A stretch of 64,000 nt of DNA from Lamellibrachia satsuma (lineage: Eukaryota; Annelida; Polychaeta; Sabellida; Siboglinidae): NCBI GenBank assembly GCA_033239005.1, contig BSQZ01000011.1:12735001-12799000 (forward strand). The letters run 5' to 3'. The stretch's first letter is position 1. The number at the start of each line of letters is the position of its first letter. Below the pieces are notes generated by a model. The model had not been told where the DNA came from. It did no database searches and worked only from the letters and a program-made list of their open reading frames with translations. A program made the translations under genes and the position numbers. This document shows, piece by piece, positions 43,509 to 55,032 of this stretch.

Positions 43509-46500
43509 TGCACGCACACACACGCATTTGGCGATATCATCTCCTTGTTCACTAAGATTACTGAGAATTATAGAACACCTACCGATATTTGTGGGCTACT
43601 TTCATTTTTCTTTCAGGCTTCCTTAATTACTTTGATGCTTGTTGGGTGGGCCTGAAGACTGCCAGCCCTTCACTGAGACTGGGGGGCCCTGGTGGAGCGT
43701 GTGTTGACCACTTCAACCCAACAACTTACTGCTGGGCGCTGCTGCAACACGCCAACAATGGGGTCAACTTCTTCACTGGCCGCACACAGACGAGACTTGA
43801 CTTCATCTCCATTCACAAGAAGGTTGGTTACAGCAAGTCACTTACTTAAACAGTTACACCGGCTTCCTGTTATCTATCAAATCAAATTTAAACTGTCCAC
43901 TCTTACATATCATGTTCTATCTAAACAACAGGCACCCTATTTGGCTAGTCTCCTGCATGTTATAAATACCAGTATAACCAGGCAGCTCACAAAAACTTCT
44001 TGTTCCAACAACTAAGCTTAACCTGTGCAAACAAGCTTTCTATATAGATGCACCCAAAATCTGGAGTGAAGACCCCATCAGTTTTAAATCATCTGAAACT
44101 TTAGCTGCCTACAGTAAAAAACTGAAGACAAATATCTGAGATTGCATACCCCCGAAATCCTCGACGGTCCCTTGTACTCATGATGACTTTTGCATGTCCC
44201 TGTTCATGATATAATGCTTAAAGATTTGGTTCATTACGCCTTGGATTCCCAAAGAATTAGGCGCTATAGAAGTTTTTTATTGTTGTGTTATCTGATTTTA
44301 TACACAAGGTTTTCTCATCAAATGTCGACCAATCTCCTAATGCAAACATGACGTAATGCAATGTGCAAAAAATAAACATATGCCATATAAAACAGTTGAA
44401 CTATACAAAATACAAACACAAGAAATCCGCTTGGATTACGTTAGGTCTGCTCAAATCCATTCGATACAGAGATAAATTATATAAGACACTAAAAACTACT
44501 CGACCAGAATCACCAAAATACTTTGCAATTCGGATCAACCTGACTACCTATAATACTATCCTTAAAAAACTAAACGCATACATTATGAATCATGTTTTAA
44601 CAAATTCAAAAATAACATTAAAAAAACATGGGAAACAACTCCTTTATTTATAACGAAAATATAATAGCAGATAAAATGGTAATTGCAAACACATTTCATT
44701 AATATTTTACCAGTATTGGCCCAAATTTAGCCAACCAAATACAAAATTCCACAAATAAAACTTTCAGATACTATCTTAATGGAAACCATAACAATGTATT
44801 TAATTTTCAACTTATTAATGAAGAAACAATATCTAAAACAATAGATGATATGCACACAAAATCAAGTTGCGGATTTTGCAGTATTTCTTCATGGCTTCTA
44901 AAGTTAATTAAACCTGTTTTGACAAAATCTTTAACTTTAATCACAAACCAAATATTAACTATGGGTATCTTCCCCGACAAACTCAAAACTGCTAAAGTAA
45001 TACCAATTTATAAAAAAGGGGACGAAACCCTATTCTGCAACTACAGGTCAATATCAATCTTATCTGCAACTTCAAAAGTAATTGAAACAATTATTTACGA
45101 GCAGCTAGATTCTTTCTTAAAAATACACAAACTTATGTACGATAGTCAGTATGGATTTAGAAAGGAACATTCTACGGAATTTGCTACTCTTGAATTAATA
45201 GGATATTGACGCATATGGATAATAAGGAAATACCTATAAATATTTACTTGGACCTGTCAAAAACATTTGACACTCTGGATCACTCAGTATTAATCGATAA
45301 GCTACAGTTTTATGGCGTAAAAGGAGTAGCTTTAAACCTATTCAAAAATTATTTAACAAATAGAAAACAATACGTAGAATTTGAAGATGCCCAATCAGAT
45401 ATGCTTAATATATCCACAGGCGTACCTCAATGATCAATTCTAGGCCCTTTGTTATTTATAATTTACATAAATGACTTTGCCCAATCTATTCCGAAATTCA
45501 ACTTTATTATGTACGCCGATGACACGACACTTTCAAGTACCCTAGATTCTTTCGCACAATATAGCAAAAATGAAAATGTAGAATTCTTAATCAACACAGA
45601 ACTGGACAAAATTAATGAGTGGCTTAAATTAAATAAATTATCTCTAAATGTAAATAAATCCAAATATATGATCTTCATAATAGAAATAATATGATAAATA
45701 TACTAAATATAAAAATACCTATATCAATAGAGTAGATGAGTTCAATTTCCTAGGGATAAGTTTTAATGAACAATTAAACTGGCAAAGCCACATCAACAAA
45801 ATTTCAAATAGGTGCTCCAGAATTATAGGTAATATAAAGGTGCTCCAGAATTATAGGTATATAAATAAACTCAAACGATTGTTACCTCTTAATATAAAGA
45901 TTATGTTGTATAACACTTTGATATTGTCACACCTAAACTATGGCTTAACGGCCTGGGGCTATAGATGTGATAGAATAAAAAACTTCAAAAGAAAGCCGTC
46001 CGAATTATATGTTTAATCAAATATAATGCTCATACTGATCCACTGTTCAAAAGTCTTAATTTACTCAAAGTAGAGCATATTCTAAAATTGCACAAACTAA
46101 AATTATATCATACATTTTCAAACAATAAACTACCTGTCTAACTGCATAATTTACCACTTTATCAAAACGATAGTATTCACAACTATAATACACGTAGTCA
46201 ATATAATATACATACGATCATGAGGGTACACCACGAGTTTGCTAAACGAAGTCTCAGGTACAGTTTGCCACATACTATAAATAATGCACCTGATTTATTA
46301 AAAGACAAGGTCACCACTCACAGTTTACATGGTTTCTCAAATTATATCAAACTTTATTATCTGAATACACACATTGAACAATGTGCAATCCAAATTTTTT
46401 ATATATGTCAACATGACTGACTATGTCTCCGTTCCTCCGTGGTTAAAAATCACTCTGTGTATATCCAGTTGTAGGAATATAATTGGCATTTGTAATGTAC

Positions 46501-49500
46501 AGACATATCTATATTATTTTTTTCACTCAGTAATTATGGATTAATATCTATAGGGATTTTTTTTCATTTAAAATACGGGTGAAATTAATCGACAGGGTGG
46601 CTCCTACTACAGCGATTAATTTTTAGTCTTAGTAGGAGTCTCCTGTCCCTTATATGACATTATCTTTTATTTTCAGACTGTACTCTTACCAGTTCGTTTT
46701 CTCATGTCGACATAGATGTAATATATTGTATGGTTTTTGTGTTGAATACTCTGTTTTGTTGTCTTTGGGACGAATAAATATTTCCTGTTTCCTGTTAACA
46801 TGTACCCTTATATAAGTGCATCGCACTAACCACTGCTGTAATTGTAAGAGTATCATGTCTCATCATTGCTGTTAATGTAACCACATCATATCTAACCCTT
46901 GATACAACTGTAAAAGTCTAACTGCCATACATGATAACCAATGTAACTTGAAAATATTACATTTGACCCCACCATTTGTTGAATTATGGCACTTTTGTCA
47001 CAGCTTTAATTCTGTCATTGATGCTTTTGATGGACGGTCTGCCAATATCAGTGTAAAAATGTCATCTTTGGCTACTGATGTGGTGGTAATTGTTAGACAC
47101 TGTGGCAGTGTTCATTGTATTTATAGGGGGGAGAGCCCAATAACACGGATATCATGTTGAAGAAGGAATCTGCCTTTGTTGAGATTTTACGCGAATATTT
47201 ACCCCTGCTGCTTAATGTTCCAATCTACAATGAGTGAGTATTGAGGTACTTTGTTTTGTCGTTCTTCGTCTAAGTAGTTATAAAATGAAATACTATGACT
47301 GAATTGACAGACCTTATCATGGATTGTGCAATCTCATTTTGTCTGTATCTGTGTGGGACAGAAGGAGAACAAATTATCAGGGTTGACAGACTGGCCGTCT
47401 CTGTAACTGTGTTGACAGAATAACCAAACGTGTTTATTTATTGACAGAATGATCACATTTGTAACTGTGTGTTGACAGAATGATAAAATTTGTAACTGTG
47501 TTGACAGAATGATCACATTTGTAACTGTATGTTGACAGAATGATTACATTTGTATTTGTGTGTTGACAGAATGATCACATTTGTAACTGCACAATGGACA
47601 CCTATGTAATTTTGTCTTGAATGACAATGTCTGTCTGTGTGTTGACAGACACAGACGCCTGTGTGTTGCGTTAACAAAATGGCTAAGTGTCTACCCATAT
47701 GTTGACTTTGGCATGCTGACATGGAATCTCCCTTGTCTGTATTCACATGTTTATTTAGAGAGTGACCCCCTCCTGTGGATTTGGAGAGTGACCCCTCCTG
47801 TGTATTTAGAGAGTGACCCTCTGTCCTGTGTTGGCAGTGAGGCTGATCCATTGGTGGGATGGAGCAAACCAAGATATTGGAGAGCGGATGCAACATATGC
47901 TGCTGTTATTGCCAAGGTAACAATGATACTGACAGATCTCTTTGGCTTAAAGCTGCTTAAAACTACAGCTTTTAGAACCATTCCAGCTGTATGGTAAAGG
48001 AGTTATTTTAGATATTATTTTTAAATATTTAAATAGTTTTATCATAGCTAGTTCATACAGACAATCACAAATTATCTATATTTCTAGGTGATCATCTCAC
48101 ACCAGCAAAGGTGGCATCACCAGCACATTAGACAAGTCGGCGATGACGCTAAAGTGACATTTTCACTCCTGAGCAATGACAATGGCTTCCTCAGTTACAA
48201 CCCACACTTCTTCACACAGCGTACCCTGTTGGCGAGATTTCAGATGAACACAACATCTCCACCACACGTACACTTTATTCGTAAACCTGCATTCAACGTG
48301 ATGGCCTTGCTCGGCATGCTGGGTGAGACGCAAGTCCACAGCATGATCATTGGTAAGTTGTACACCGTGAGCCTTAATGTACTTTGTGGTGAATTGAAAA
48401 CCAACACATTTAATCAACATATTTCTCTAAAAACGTTCGGGTGGGTGAGTATTAAGTGGAATGTATCAAATGCAGAAAACGCCAACTGCCCAAATCTAAT
48501 ATATCGCAGTCCATCAGAATTATATCTTGATATGCTGCCTTGAGAATAATTTTGGAGTGGCTTACTTTTTACAATATCAGGTAAGATCAACATAACAACC
48601 ATCATGTGTATGTGGAAGAGGCCGACAGTTTTCTTCAGGGGGTTGATTTGTTTGTTGGACCACCAGATGGCAGTGTTGTCTGCAGCGAACTCGGAAATAT
48701 TGAAGAGTTTGTAGACAAGTTCATGAAACAACAAGCGATCTGTTGGTCTTCATCCATTACAGCTCATCTTTCTGTTTAAGTGACATATAATGAGACTAGA
48801 GTATTGTTAAGCTGGGTGCGTCCATACATACATGGTTGGTTAGAGATAGAGACCACCACTCTTGAGTCCACGACAGGTTACACATTTATGGAATCTTTTG
48901 CTTTCCCTGGCATAGACACCAGATAGAATGCACCTACGCTTGCAGTGTCTCATCCGAAAGACACAGGCAAATGGGATGAAAAAATTGCCAAAGTTTTGAA
49001 ACAGCAGCAAATGGACTCGAAGCCCAGACCCTCGGTCTTCTTTTCTTAAGTCACTGATCTTTTCAACATCTAATGATAGATATTATCTATTTTTATGTAA
49101 TTAATTTCCAAATTAATAATGGAAAAAACATTGTTTTAATGTGTTGTTGTTTGGTTAATGTTGTAGATGCAACTGGAACGACCTTCGATGACAAGGGCCC
49201 TCTAGGGGTCATTGCAACCACCCATGCCCCACAGAACACATTGGACACGTGAGTCATTACTTATTTTGCATACAACACAAAGAATGATTTCACAATACCT
49301 ATCTGAACACATATGTTATAATGTATTAATTGAACACAGCAAAGTTTGCATTAACATAGGACTTCATGAAAACATCATGAAGTCCTAACTATGTAAGTTT
49401 TCTACATTAAATTAGTAGTAACAGAAGCTGTTTCACCACGGTAGTGAGGCATAATCCCAAATGACTGATACCTAATTAAAGAAGACATCCAAGACAAACA

Positions 49501-52500
49501 GCTCTAACTGGCAAGTGGACAAGGAAGCCATTTGTCCAAAATATATTCAGAAACATATTCAGCCAACATTCACATTTGATACAGTCACAGGGAAAGTTGA
49601 AGGGCAGAGAGGGTGATTTTGTGTAATAATAATGATCACACATACATTGATGGTTATTTTATTTATTTCAATTCACTAGGTGGCGACTCAGTGTGCTGGT
49701 TTATAACAGTGATGACACACACAATGTCAGTGGTGACGCGTCACTACTGGTTCATGTCGACCAGCTGCCAGACTATGCAGACATCACCTACATGACGTAC
49801 AGACTTGACAACCTACATGGTAGTCCGTATGCAGTGTGGGAGGACGCTGGTCAGCCTGTCCAGCCCAGTGGGTCACTGCTACAGGCGATGAGGGACAGAC
49901 AGGTAGAACGTTTTTCATTTTGTTCACACAGTTTAACAAGATTTAACATGCATGTTCAATGAAAGGTTTTGTTTACGTAATCGTGTATAAAACAAGAAAC
50001 AAAAGTTTTATTGTTTAAAACCAAATGACAACCGACTGCAACAACATAGAAGTCCCCAAGTTTTAATTAAATTTAAAGCACGTGAAGTAAACTCAGACTC
50101 ATACGATTCACAGGTGATTCACATCGCAAAGGTGTCATTTAGCATAATATTACGTTTTTTTACAGTGATCAGTGTTTGTTTTATTTATGGTTGCTATTCA
50201 TTTCAAAGCCAAAATGCTGTTTTGTGAAGGTAATTTCCCATGTGATAAACCTACAGTTTCACTTCAGGAACCCGAGAGTGACGGCCCATTCACACTTGCC
50301 GAATCATCCAAGGGTCATGTGACATTCAGCTGGAATGTTGCCCTGCCAGGGGTGTTTCTGTTCCATGCCTGCGCCAAGGCACAGATGCCACCAAGTCAAG
50401 TAAGTGTGCACTGTCAGTGTTTGGTCCTCAGGTTTTCAGACCTATCCTATTCACATCTTGGATCTCTCTGGCCAATAGGAATTGACATTCTTTTTATACT
50501 GGAGAGCGTTAGCTAGCCCCACATGTCTAACATAATGCAGCTGGCACTACACTACATTCTACAAAGGGCATACGCTTCAGTAACATGACCTCCAAGTAGG
50601 GTTAACCGTATTCTTTGGGATCTATCCAAATAGTACATTGCTGGTTTTTATGGGAATCTGAGTGCGGTGTGGTTTGATGGTATGAGACACACATGCCATA
50701 ATCAGATCGGCGAATTTTTTTATTTGCATTAACTCGAATCAGTAGATGGCGCCACCTGAAACTATGCTATATTTTGTTGAAATGTTCCTATATTATTCCT
50801 GTTTTTTCTTCTGAATTCTTATATTTGCCATAAATTTTAGACCAAAAGTGGATGAGCATGCTGCCACTGCATGGTAAAAAATAACCACTTTTGTGGCTGC
50901 GTGTAGTTCTCTGACGGTGCCATTGTTTATAGGTATCTGACCTGCGAGTGGTGAACATCACCAGCGGCCAGGTACTGGTGATCTGGTCTGACCACTGTGT
51001 CCACTCAAGGTCAGTGTTATGTGACTTAGCACATGTCATGTGACTTGATCATCTTTATAATGGGATATCTATGAGTTACAGTCAAACCTGTCTTAAGCAA
51101 CCAATCAATGGATGTTTGAAAAGTGATCTTTTAATACAGGTTGTATCTAAAAACGAAACAAAAGTTATGGTTTGGGGGCTATGCACCTAAGAGATAATAT
51201 AAACTAACCATGTGCAGCTAAAATCAAGAATATCACGCCAGTGGTTTACTCAAAATGTGTTCTAAAAGTAGGAGATACCAATAATTTCTCCAAATAACTG
51301 AAGGCTGACACATTAACCAGTATGACTGATAAGCGCATGCACAGTTCCATGAAATCAGGGTGACCTAGGCTAAAGTGATGTATTAACGGTGGCCGGCATA
51401 CACACAACCAATGCAAAGTCTCAAACAAACGTGTTATTTTACAAGAAAGAAAACTATTTTAGTAAACAAAGGCCAAATTGTGTTACATAAGTTGAGTTTG
51501 GAATAGCATAGCCATATCCTATTGGCAATATGAATAGGTGTATATGAATATTTTTATTTGGCAAGTGAATATTGCCAGAATACCACTCGTGATGTAGTGT
51601 TATCTAACGGTCTGGTGCGTCCCTTGAAATTAAAATGTGTTAAACAAGGTTTTCCTAGTAAGCCACTGGCATGATATTCTTAATTGTAGTTGCAAATGGT
51701 TGTTTTAGTAAATCTTAGAAAACCATGACTTCTGTTTCGCTTTAATATAGGTGGTACTTTGGGAGGAGTTGACTGTGGTCATTAATGACAGGTGGTCTCT
51801 TAATGCAGGTGGTCGCTTGAGCAGGTTTGAATGTATATACATGAAGTTAGATTATCATAAAGCACAACGATGAACAAGTCATCCGCTGTCATCCGATTCC
51901 AACTGCGAGGTGCAGGTTTGAAATACATAAATATTACAACCAACACATTTGTTTATTTAGATTATTTTAATTTATTACACTTATGTTTAATATAAAATAT
52001 AGGAAATATTACATCCCAGTAACTACTGGGGTATATTTGTATAGAATATTTTATGTTCCATGGAATATGTCATGTGCACTCTTTCAGGAGAAATAAACAT
52101 TGTCATATGTTTTGGCTTTATTTCACATCGTTTGTCTTGAAGGTGTCTTCGCAGATATGAAGTAGAACTCTGTAGAGACAGTGCAACGGGGAAATACCAC
52201 CAGGTCAACACAATAGACAGCATTGTGACAACGTTTGTGTATGCTCCAGAGACAGACAACTTGGCACAAGGTACACAACAATAACTCATTTAGATCACAG
52301 ACATTTAGTTTAAACCTGAACTCTTCATGTGTCATGTTCTTACATAATTGGTTTTGTGTATGTGTATGCTTGTACATGGGTGTATGCTTGTACATGGGTG
52401 TACTTTTGTGTACATGTTCTCATGTGTGTGCAAGGCTGTGTGTGCTTGTGCATGTGTATTTGTGTCTCCATGCATGCATGCGAGCTTGTAAGTGTTAGCG

Positions 52501-53242
52501 AATGATCTAAAATACGAATATCTTCTAGTATGTGTTCCAATCAATGAAGCGAAGACAAACATGATGTCTCTGAATGGAACAGACCCAGTACGAATTGACG
52601 AGACTAAGACTAAATTGATCCCAAAATTCAAATACCTAGGCTCAGTGATTAGTATGAATAGAATATGTGCCAGGGCTTGAAGCAGATAGTAGCTACTGGT
52701 TATACAAAGATAGTGAATACAGCATATGCATAAGTTCTCTCAAAATAGCTGGAATTTTAAGTTGTCAATATTGTTCAGAATAATTGTTTGCATTGTTACA
52801 TTGATATTTCATTAACTTTTACATGGTTCAAATCTGAACCTAGAATAGCTTTAGCAGTATTCATGAAAGCTAAAATACGATTAGTAGTTCATGATCCAAT
52901 ATGTTTAGTAATATCAATAGTAAAACAGAAAAGGTAAAGGTAAGTTCTTATATAGCGCAGTATCCAGTCCTTAGGACTGCTCAAAGCGCTTTACACTTCA
53001 CCCACTGGCAGACCTGTTCATTTCACGGTCATTTCAACATCTCTGGGAAGCATTGTAAGCAGCAGCCATTGTCCAGTATTCAATGCTCGTGGTTATGCTT
53101 TATCACGATTGTAAATTAACCCTTCTCTGTTTATTCTGCAGGTTTGGCAGATACCCTGGTGTGGGGTTTTTACCGAGTGAGAGCAGTTGACTACTGGAAT
53201 AGACCCTCACCATATTCATTAGTCACCCGGTATGGCCCATGA
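38518..53242 (+). CDS. IDUA: Alpha-L-iduronidase, complete 14-exon gene
   Basis: Lysosomal GH39 enzyme that removes terminal iduronic acid from dermatan and heparan sulfate. Coding exons: 38518-38762, 39268-39411, 42097-42287, 43113-43208, 43617-43822, 47127-47233, 47838-47916, 48088-48352, 49167-49248, 49680-49902, 50268-50399, 50933-51009, 52155-52270, 53142-53242. They total 2064 nt, i.e. 687 aa (human 653), with all phases consistent. Exon 1 has a signal peptide (ACLMAICSLLMLQTVCGA) and FWKSTGF. Exon 2 has NLAYLGSLPHDSLEQVRTHW. Exon 4 has WNFETWNEP, with acid/base Glu211. Exons 6-7 have PIYNDEADPLVGW, with nucleophile Glu331. Exon 8 has LLSNDNGFLSY and QRTLLARFQMN. Exons 10-14 form the C-terminal beta domains (YRLDN, FHACAKAQMPPSQV, YRVRAVDYW). 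Several N-x-S/T sites suit a glycosylated enzyme. The 14 coding exons equal the human count. Exon 4 appears to use a GC donor. The start is the ATG at 38518; the frame is open four codons upstream without an ATG. Converges on SEPSECS. Confidence 0.95.
39438..40240. mobile_element. hAT-like non-autonomous DNA transposon in IDUA intron 2
   Basis: An 803-bp element flanked by a perfect 8-bp direct repeat AAGGTGAC (39430-39437 and 40241-40248). Ends are inverted: left AAGGGTTGAAAC, right (reverse complement) CAGGGTTGTTTG, each followed by several TTTAAATCA sub-repeats. An 8-bp duplication and CAGGG-type ends are diagnostic of hAT elements. There is no transposase frame. Confidence 0.85.
40796..41165 (-). 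pseudogene. LINE endonuclease-domain fragment in IDUA intron 2
   Basis: On the minus strand near 40930-40800: LINVRSICNKALLMRDYVDE, then DIVTLMETWLGEDETT. These are the N-terminal APE endonuclease blocks (N-x-R-S, L-x-x-x-ETWL) of CR1/L2/Jockey-type LINEs. The rest of the domain is missing. Confidence 0.7.
41300..41384. repeat. Orphan end of a second TTTAAATCA/TTGATTTAATC-rich element
   Basis: cttgattttttcatattgat, gatttaatcaatttgattaa and atcaacgccaactctg resemble the right end of the hAT-like element upstream (…CAACCCTG). I could not find a matching left end or a clean target duplication. Confidence 0.45.
43445..43525. repeat. (GCAC)n microsatellite in IDUA intron 4
   Basis: cacgcacgcacgcacg units, open on both strands only because of the repeat. 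Confidence 0.9.
43830..44290 (+). pseudogene. LINE 3'-terminal fragment directly after IDUA exon 5
   Basis: Starts about 8 bases past the exon 5 donor at 43823. Encodes HLLKQLHRLPVIYQIKFKLS, TYHVLSKQQAPYLASLL, a stop, then YIDAPKIWSEDPISF and KSSETLAAYSKKLKTNI, the standard CR1/Rex-like C-terminal tail. Its 3' untranslated part (tgttcatgatataatgctta, aattaggcgctatagaagtt) matches 37670-37790 and resembles 57890-57930. Confidence 0.8.
44363..46800 (+). pseudogene. Jockey-like LINE in IDUA intron 5
   Basis: Linker HKKSAWITLGLLKSIRYRDK (44420); RT blocks KTAKVIPIYKKGDETLFCNY (44985), YGFRKEHSTEFATLEL (45150), NIYLDLSKTFDTLDHSVL with a catalytic Asp (45240), STGVPQ-stop-SILGPLLFIIYINDF (45415-45478) and FIMYADDTTLSSTL with the YADD catalytic pair (45503). 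A C-terminal region is readable in broken frames to about 46400. The 3' end is ggacgaataaatatttcctg, then a short cctgtttcctgtt tail near 46795. The frame breaks at about 45190, the TGA at 45432 and later stops make it inactive. Sense to IDUA. Confidence 0.85.
47345..47665. repeat. 31-32-base minisatellite in IDUA intron 6
   Basis: Repeated gttgacagaatgatcacatt + tgtaactgtgt units, about eight diverged copies. Confidence 0.85.
47757..47832. repeat. 25-base tandem repeat next to IDUA exon 7
   Basis: Three copies of gagagtgacccctcctgtgt + attta-type unit, the last ending five bases before the exon 7 acceptor (ttggcag). Confidence 0.85.
48790..49075 (-). repeat. tRNA-derived SINE in IDUA intron 8
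   Basis: On the minus strand it ends gtggtctctatctctaacca, matching tggtgtctatctccaaccca at 62728. The internal gtgtctttcggatgagacac block and a head with gggtctgggcttcgagtcca are shared with 33680-33965 and 62470-62785. Confidence 0.65.
51079..51833. mobile_element. TA-flanked MITE (Tc1/mariner-type) in IDUA intron 12
   Basis: Left end CAGTCAAACCTGTCTTAAGC preceded by TA; right end (reverse complement) CATTCAAACCTGCTCAAGCG followed by TA. About 28 bp of imperfect inverted repeat extends into the AACCA/GACCACC motif, and further GGTGGTC copies lie inside the right end. 755 bp, no transposase frame. The TA duplication points to the Tc1/mariner superfamily. Confidence 0.75.
52535..52665 (+). 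pseudogene. LINE RT fragment in IDUA intron 13
   Basis: INEAKTNMMSLNGTDPVRID then LIPKFKYLGSVISM is the post-YADD block (N-x-x-K-T-x-x-M… F-K-Y-L-G-S-x-I) of RTE-like or related LINEs. Only about 40 codons remain. Confidence 0.75.
52930..53075 (-). repeat. SINE 3' tail, GCGCTTTACA-type
   Basis: On the minus strand: aatgcttcccagagatgttg, aatgaacaggtctgccagtg, gtaaagcgctttgagcagtc, tgcgctatataagaacttac. The aatgcttcccagaga and aatgaacaggt blocks are shared with the 3' part of the SINE at 54055-54350, which joins head and tail of the same family. Confidence 0.75.
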
Positions 53243-54050
53243 TGACATTTGTAGGCTGGAAAACAGGGTATGTGTCTGTGATACCGGGACAGTGCAAGAA
53301 TATAATTCGGTAGCTGTGGTGTTCATTTTGAAGTAACGGTCATTGTCTAAGTGAGTATCTGGATTTGCCTTAACTACACAACCGATGTAGATGGTTAGAC
53401 CAAGGTGGTCCTGTTGTTAACTACACAACTGTTGTAGAGATGGTTAGACCCAAGTGTTCCTGTTGTTATACACAGTGTATAATATTAGGCAATGCAAATT
53501 TTAGAAATGTCCTTACAATTACATATTAATGTCAATTGATATCAACTTGTTCTGTCATTGTGTTTCTCAGATCCAGAGACAGATATCAAATATGTTTTTT
53601 GTGCCTGACTTTATGAACCTTCCTTTCACAGGGAGTGGCGAGTATAGGCCTAATTTTTGAAGTCTAAGATATGAAATTTCAGAGGTCAAAATTACTACTG
53701 TGAAATAATATTACACGTAAGAATGTAGGTGTGGTAGACCAACACAGTGTTGTAATTACTGTTATCTTGTTCAATCATTTTTGCTATCATCACTTACACA
53801 TGCAAACTAGTCATATCAACTAAATCAGACAGACAATTTATGATTTTATCCATATTTGGAATGTTTCGTGTTTCAATACTCTGAATTTATTATAGACATC
53901 ACACATTCATTGTTCATATCCAGTCAGTAAAACTCAAACAGGCAATAGCATTCCAAGTATTTCAGGTGGCATAATAATAATGAACTGCCATAATGCCGAT
54001 ATCCTCAGGAACCTGAGCTCAGAAACGCAACAAACTAGAATCATTAATCA
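53243..54050. other. 3' flank of IDUA
   Basis: No AATAAA or ATTAAA was seen within several hundred bases of the IDUA stop. The first clear AATAAA on this strand is near 54844, so the 3' end of the transcript is unresolved. Confidence 0.4.
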
Positions 54051-54054
54051 TAAA

Positions 54055-54350
54055 CATTGCATTGTGGTTAGAACATCGGGCTCAATCAAGAGAACCCGGT
54101 TTTGAATCTCCTTGCTGCCATTTTTAAGTTTTAGCAATTTTGTTTACTCTATTTTGAAGCTTTGGCAATTTCATTCATTTCACTCACTCCCCACTGCCTT
54201 AGTTCACTCAGCTGTATGAGTACCTGGCTATAGACAGTGGTGGATATGTGAGTGAATAGTCCTCACACAGTAATTGCAGCATAACTGAATGCTTCCCAGA
54301 GAAGTTGAGTTGGCATTGGAATGAACAGGTGAAGTGGTTCTAGCTGTTTC
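54055..54350 (+). repeat. tRNA-derived SINE between IDUA and SEPSECS
   Basis: Head with ggttagaacatcgggctcaa (A-box side) and acccggttttgaatctcc (B-box side), a central agttcactcagctgtatgag core, then aatgcttcccagagaagttg and aatgaacaggtgaagtgg. Not a functional tRNA. Confidence 0.75.
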
Positions 54351-55032
54351 CAGCATTCAGCAACGTTCTATTAACTGACTAGTTTGTATATGTTGCGGTT
54401 ATTACACTTTGACGACGTTACAAGGTCTCATTCAATTAATCAGCCTTTTTCATAACATTATTGCCAAGCCGACCTTTATAATGCTGGCTTCTTCAATGGT
54501 TCTTTTATGTCCTCAATTAATAGGACGAGACTGACATTAACATGATCCTCCAAGTCACAAAGGCTACACAGTCCACAATGTGGAGAGCCAGGTTTTTACA
54601 CCAAACATACCCATGCTTGCTCCAGGTCTCTGACATGTAAAGCGCATGTGCTAACCATTACACCATTTACAGTGTAAAGCACGGACTGGTACCGCACCAT
54701 ATCTGAACTTACCTTTACATCCACTTTAATTACAGTCTTGTGTATAAGTGATTCTGTTGTTTTCATGAATGTCTTTTTATGTAAATCAAAATGTAAAATT
54801 AATAAGGTTTTTATATGTTTACCATATCAGTAATAATCTTATAAATAAAATGAATACAAAGTATATGCATATGTATTTCTTGTTATTACTATGAGATAGA
54901 ATAATACTGTGGAACACCCTGTAAATACAGAAATACAGCCCAAATTCACATAGGTATTGTACAGTAGACAATATTCCCATGCATGTGCATTAGATTTTAT
55001 GGTTATTAACCGAAACAAACTTGAGAGTTGCA
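54351..55032. other. Intergenic between convergent genes
   Basis: Nothing recognised apart from possible 3' processing signals: AATAAA at about 54844 (+), and ATTAAA on the minus strand near 54725. Confidence 0.4.

Noticed and set aside
43278..43655. 125-codon frame across IDUA intron 4
   Set aside because: Driven by the (GCAC)n repeat; only its last 13 codons overlap exon 5, and in part in the correct frame.
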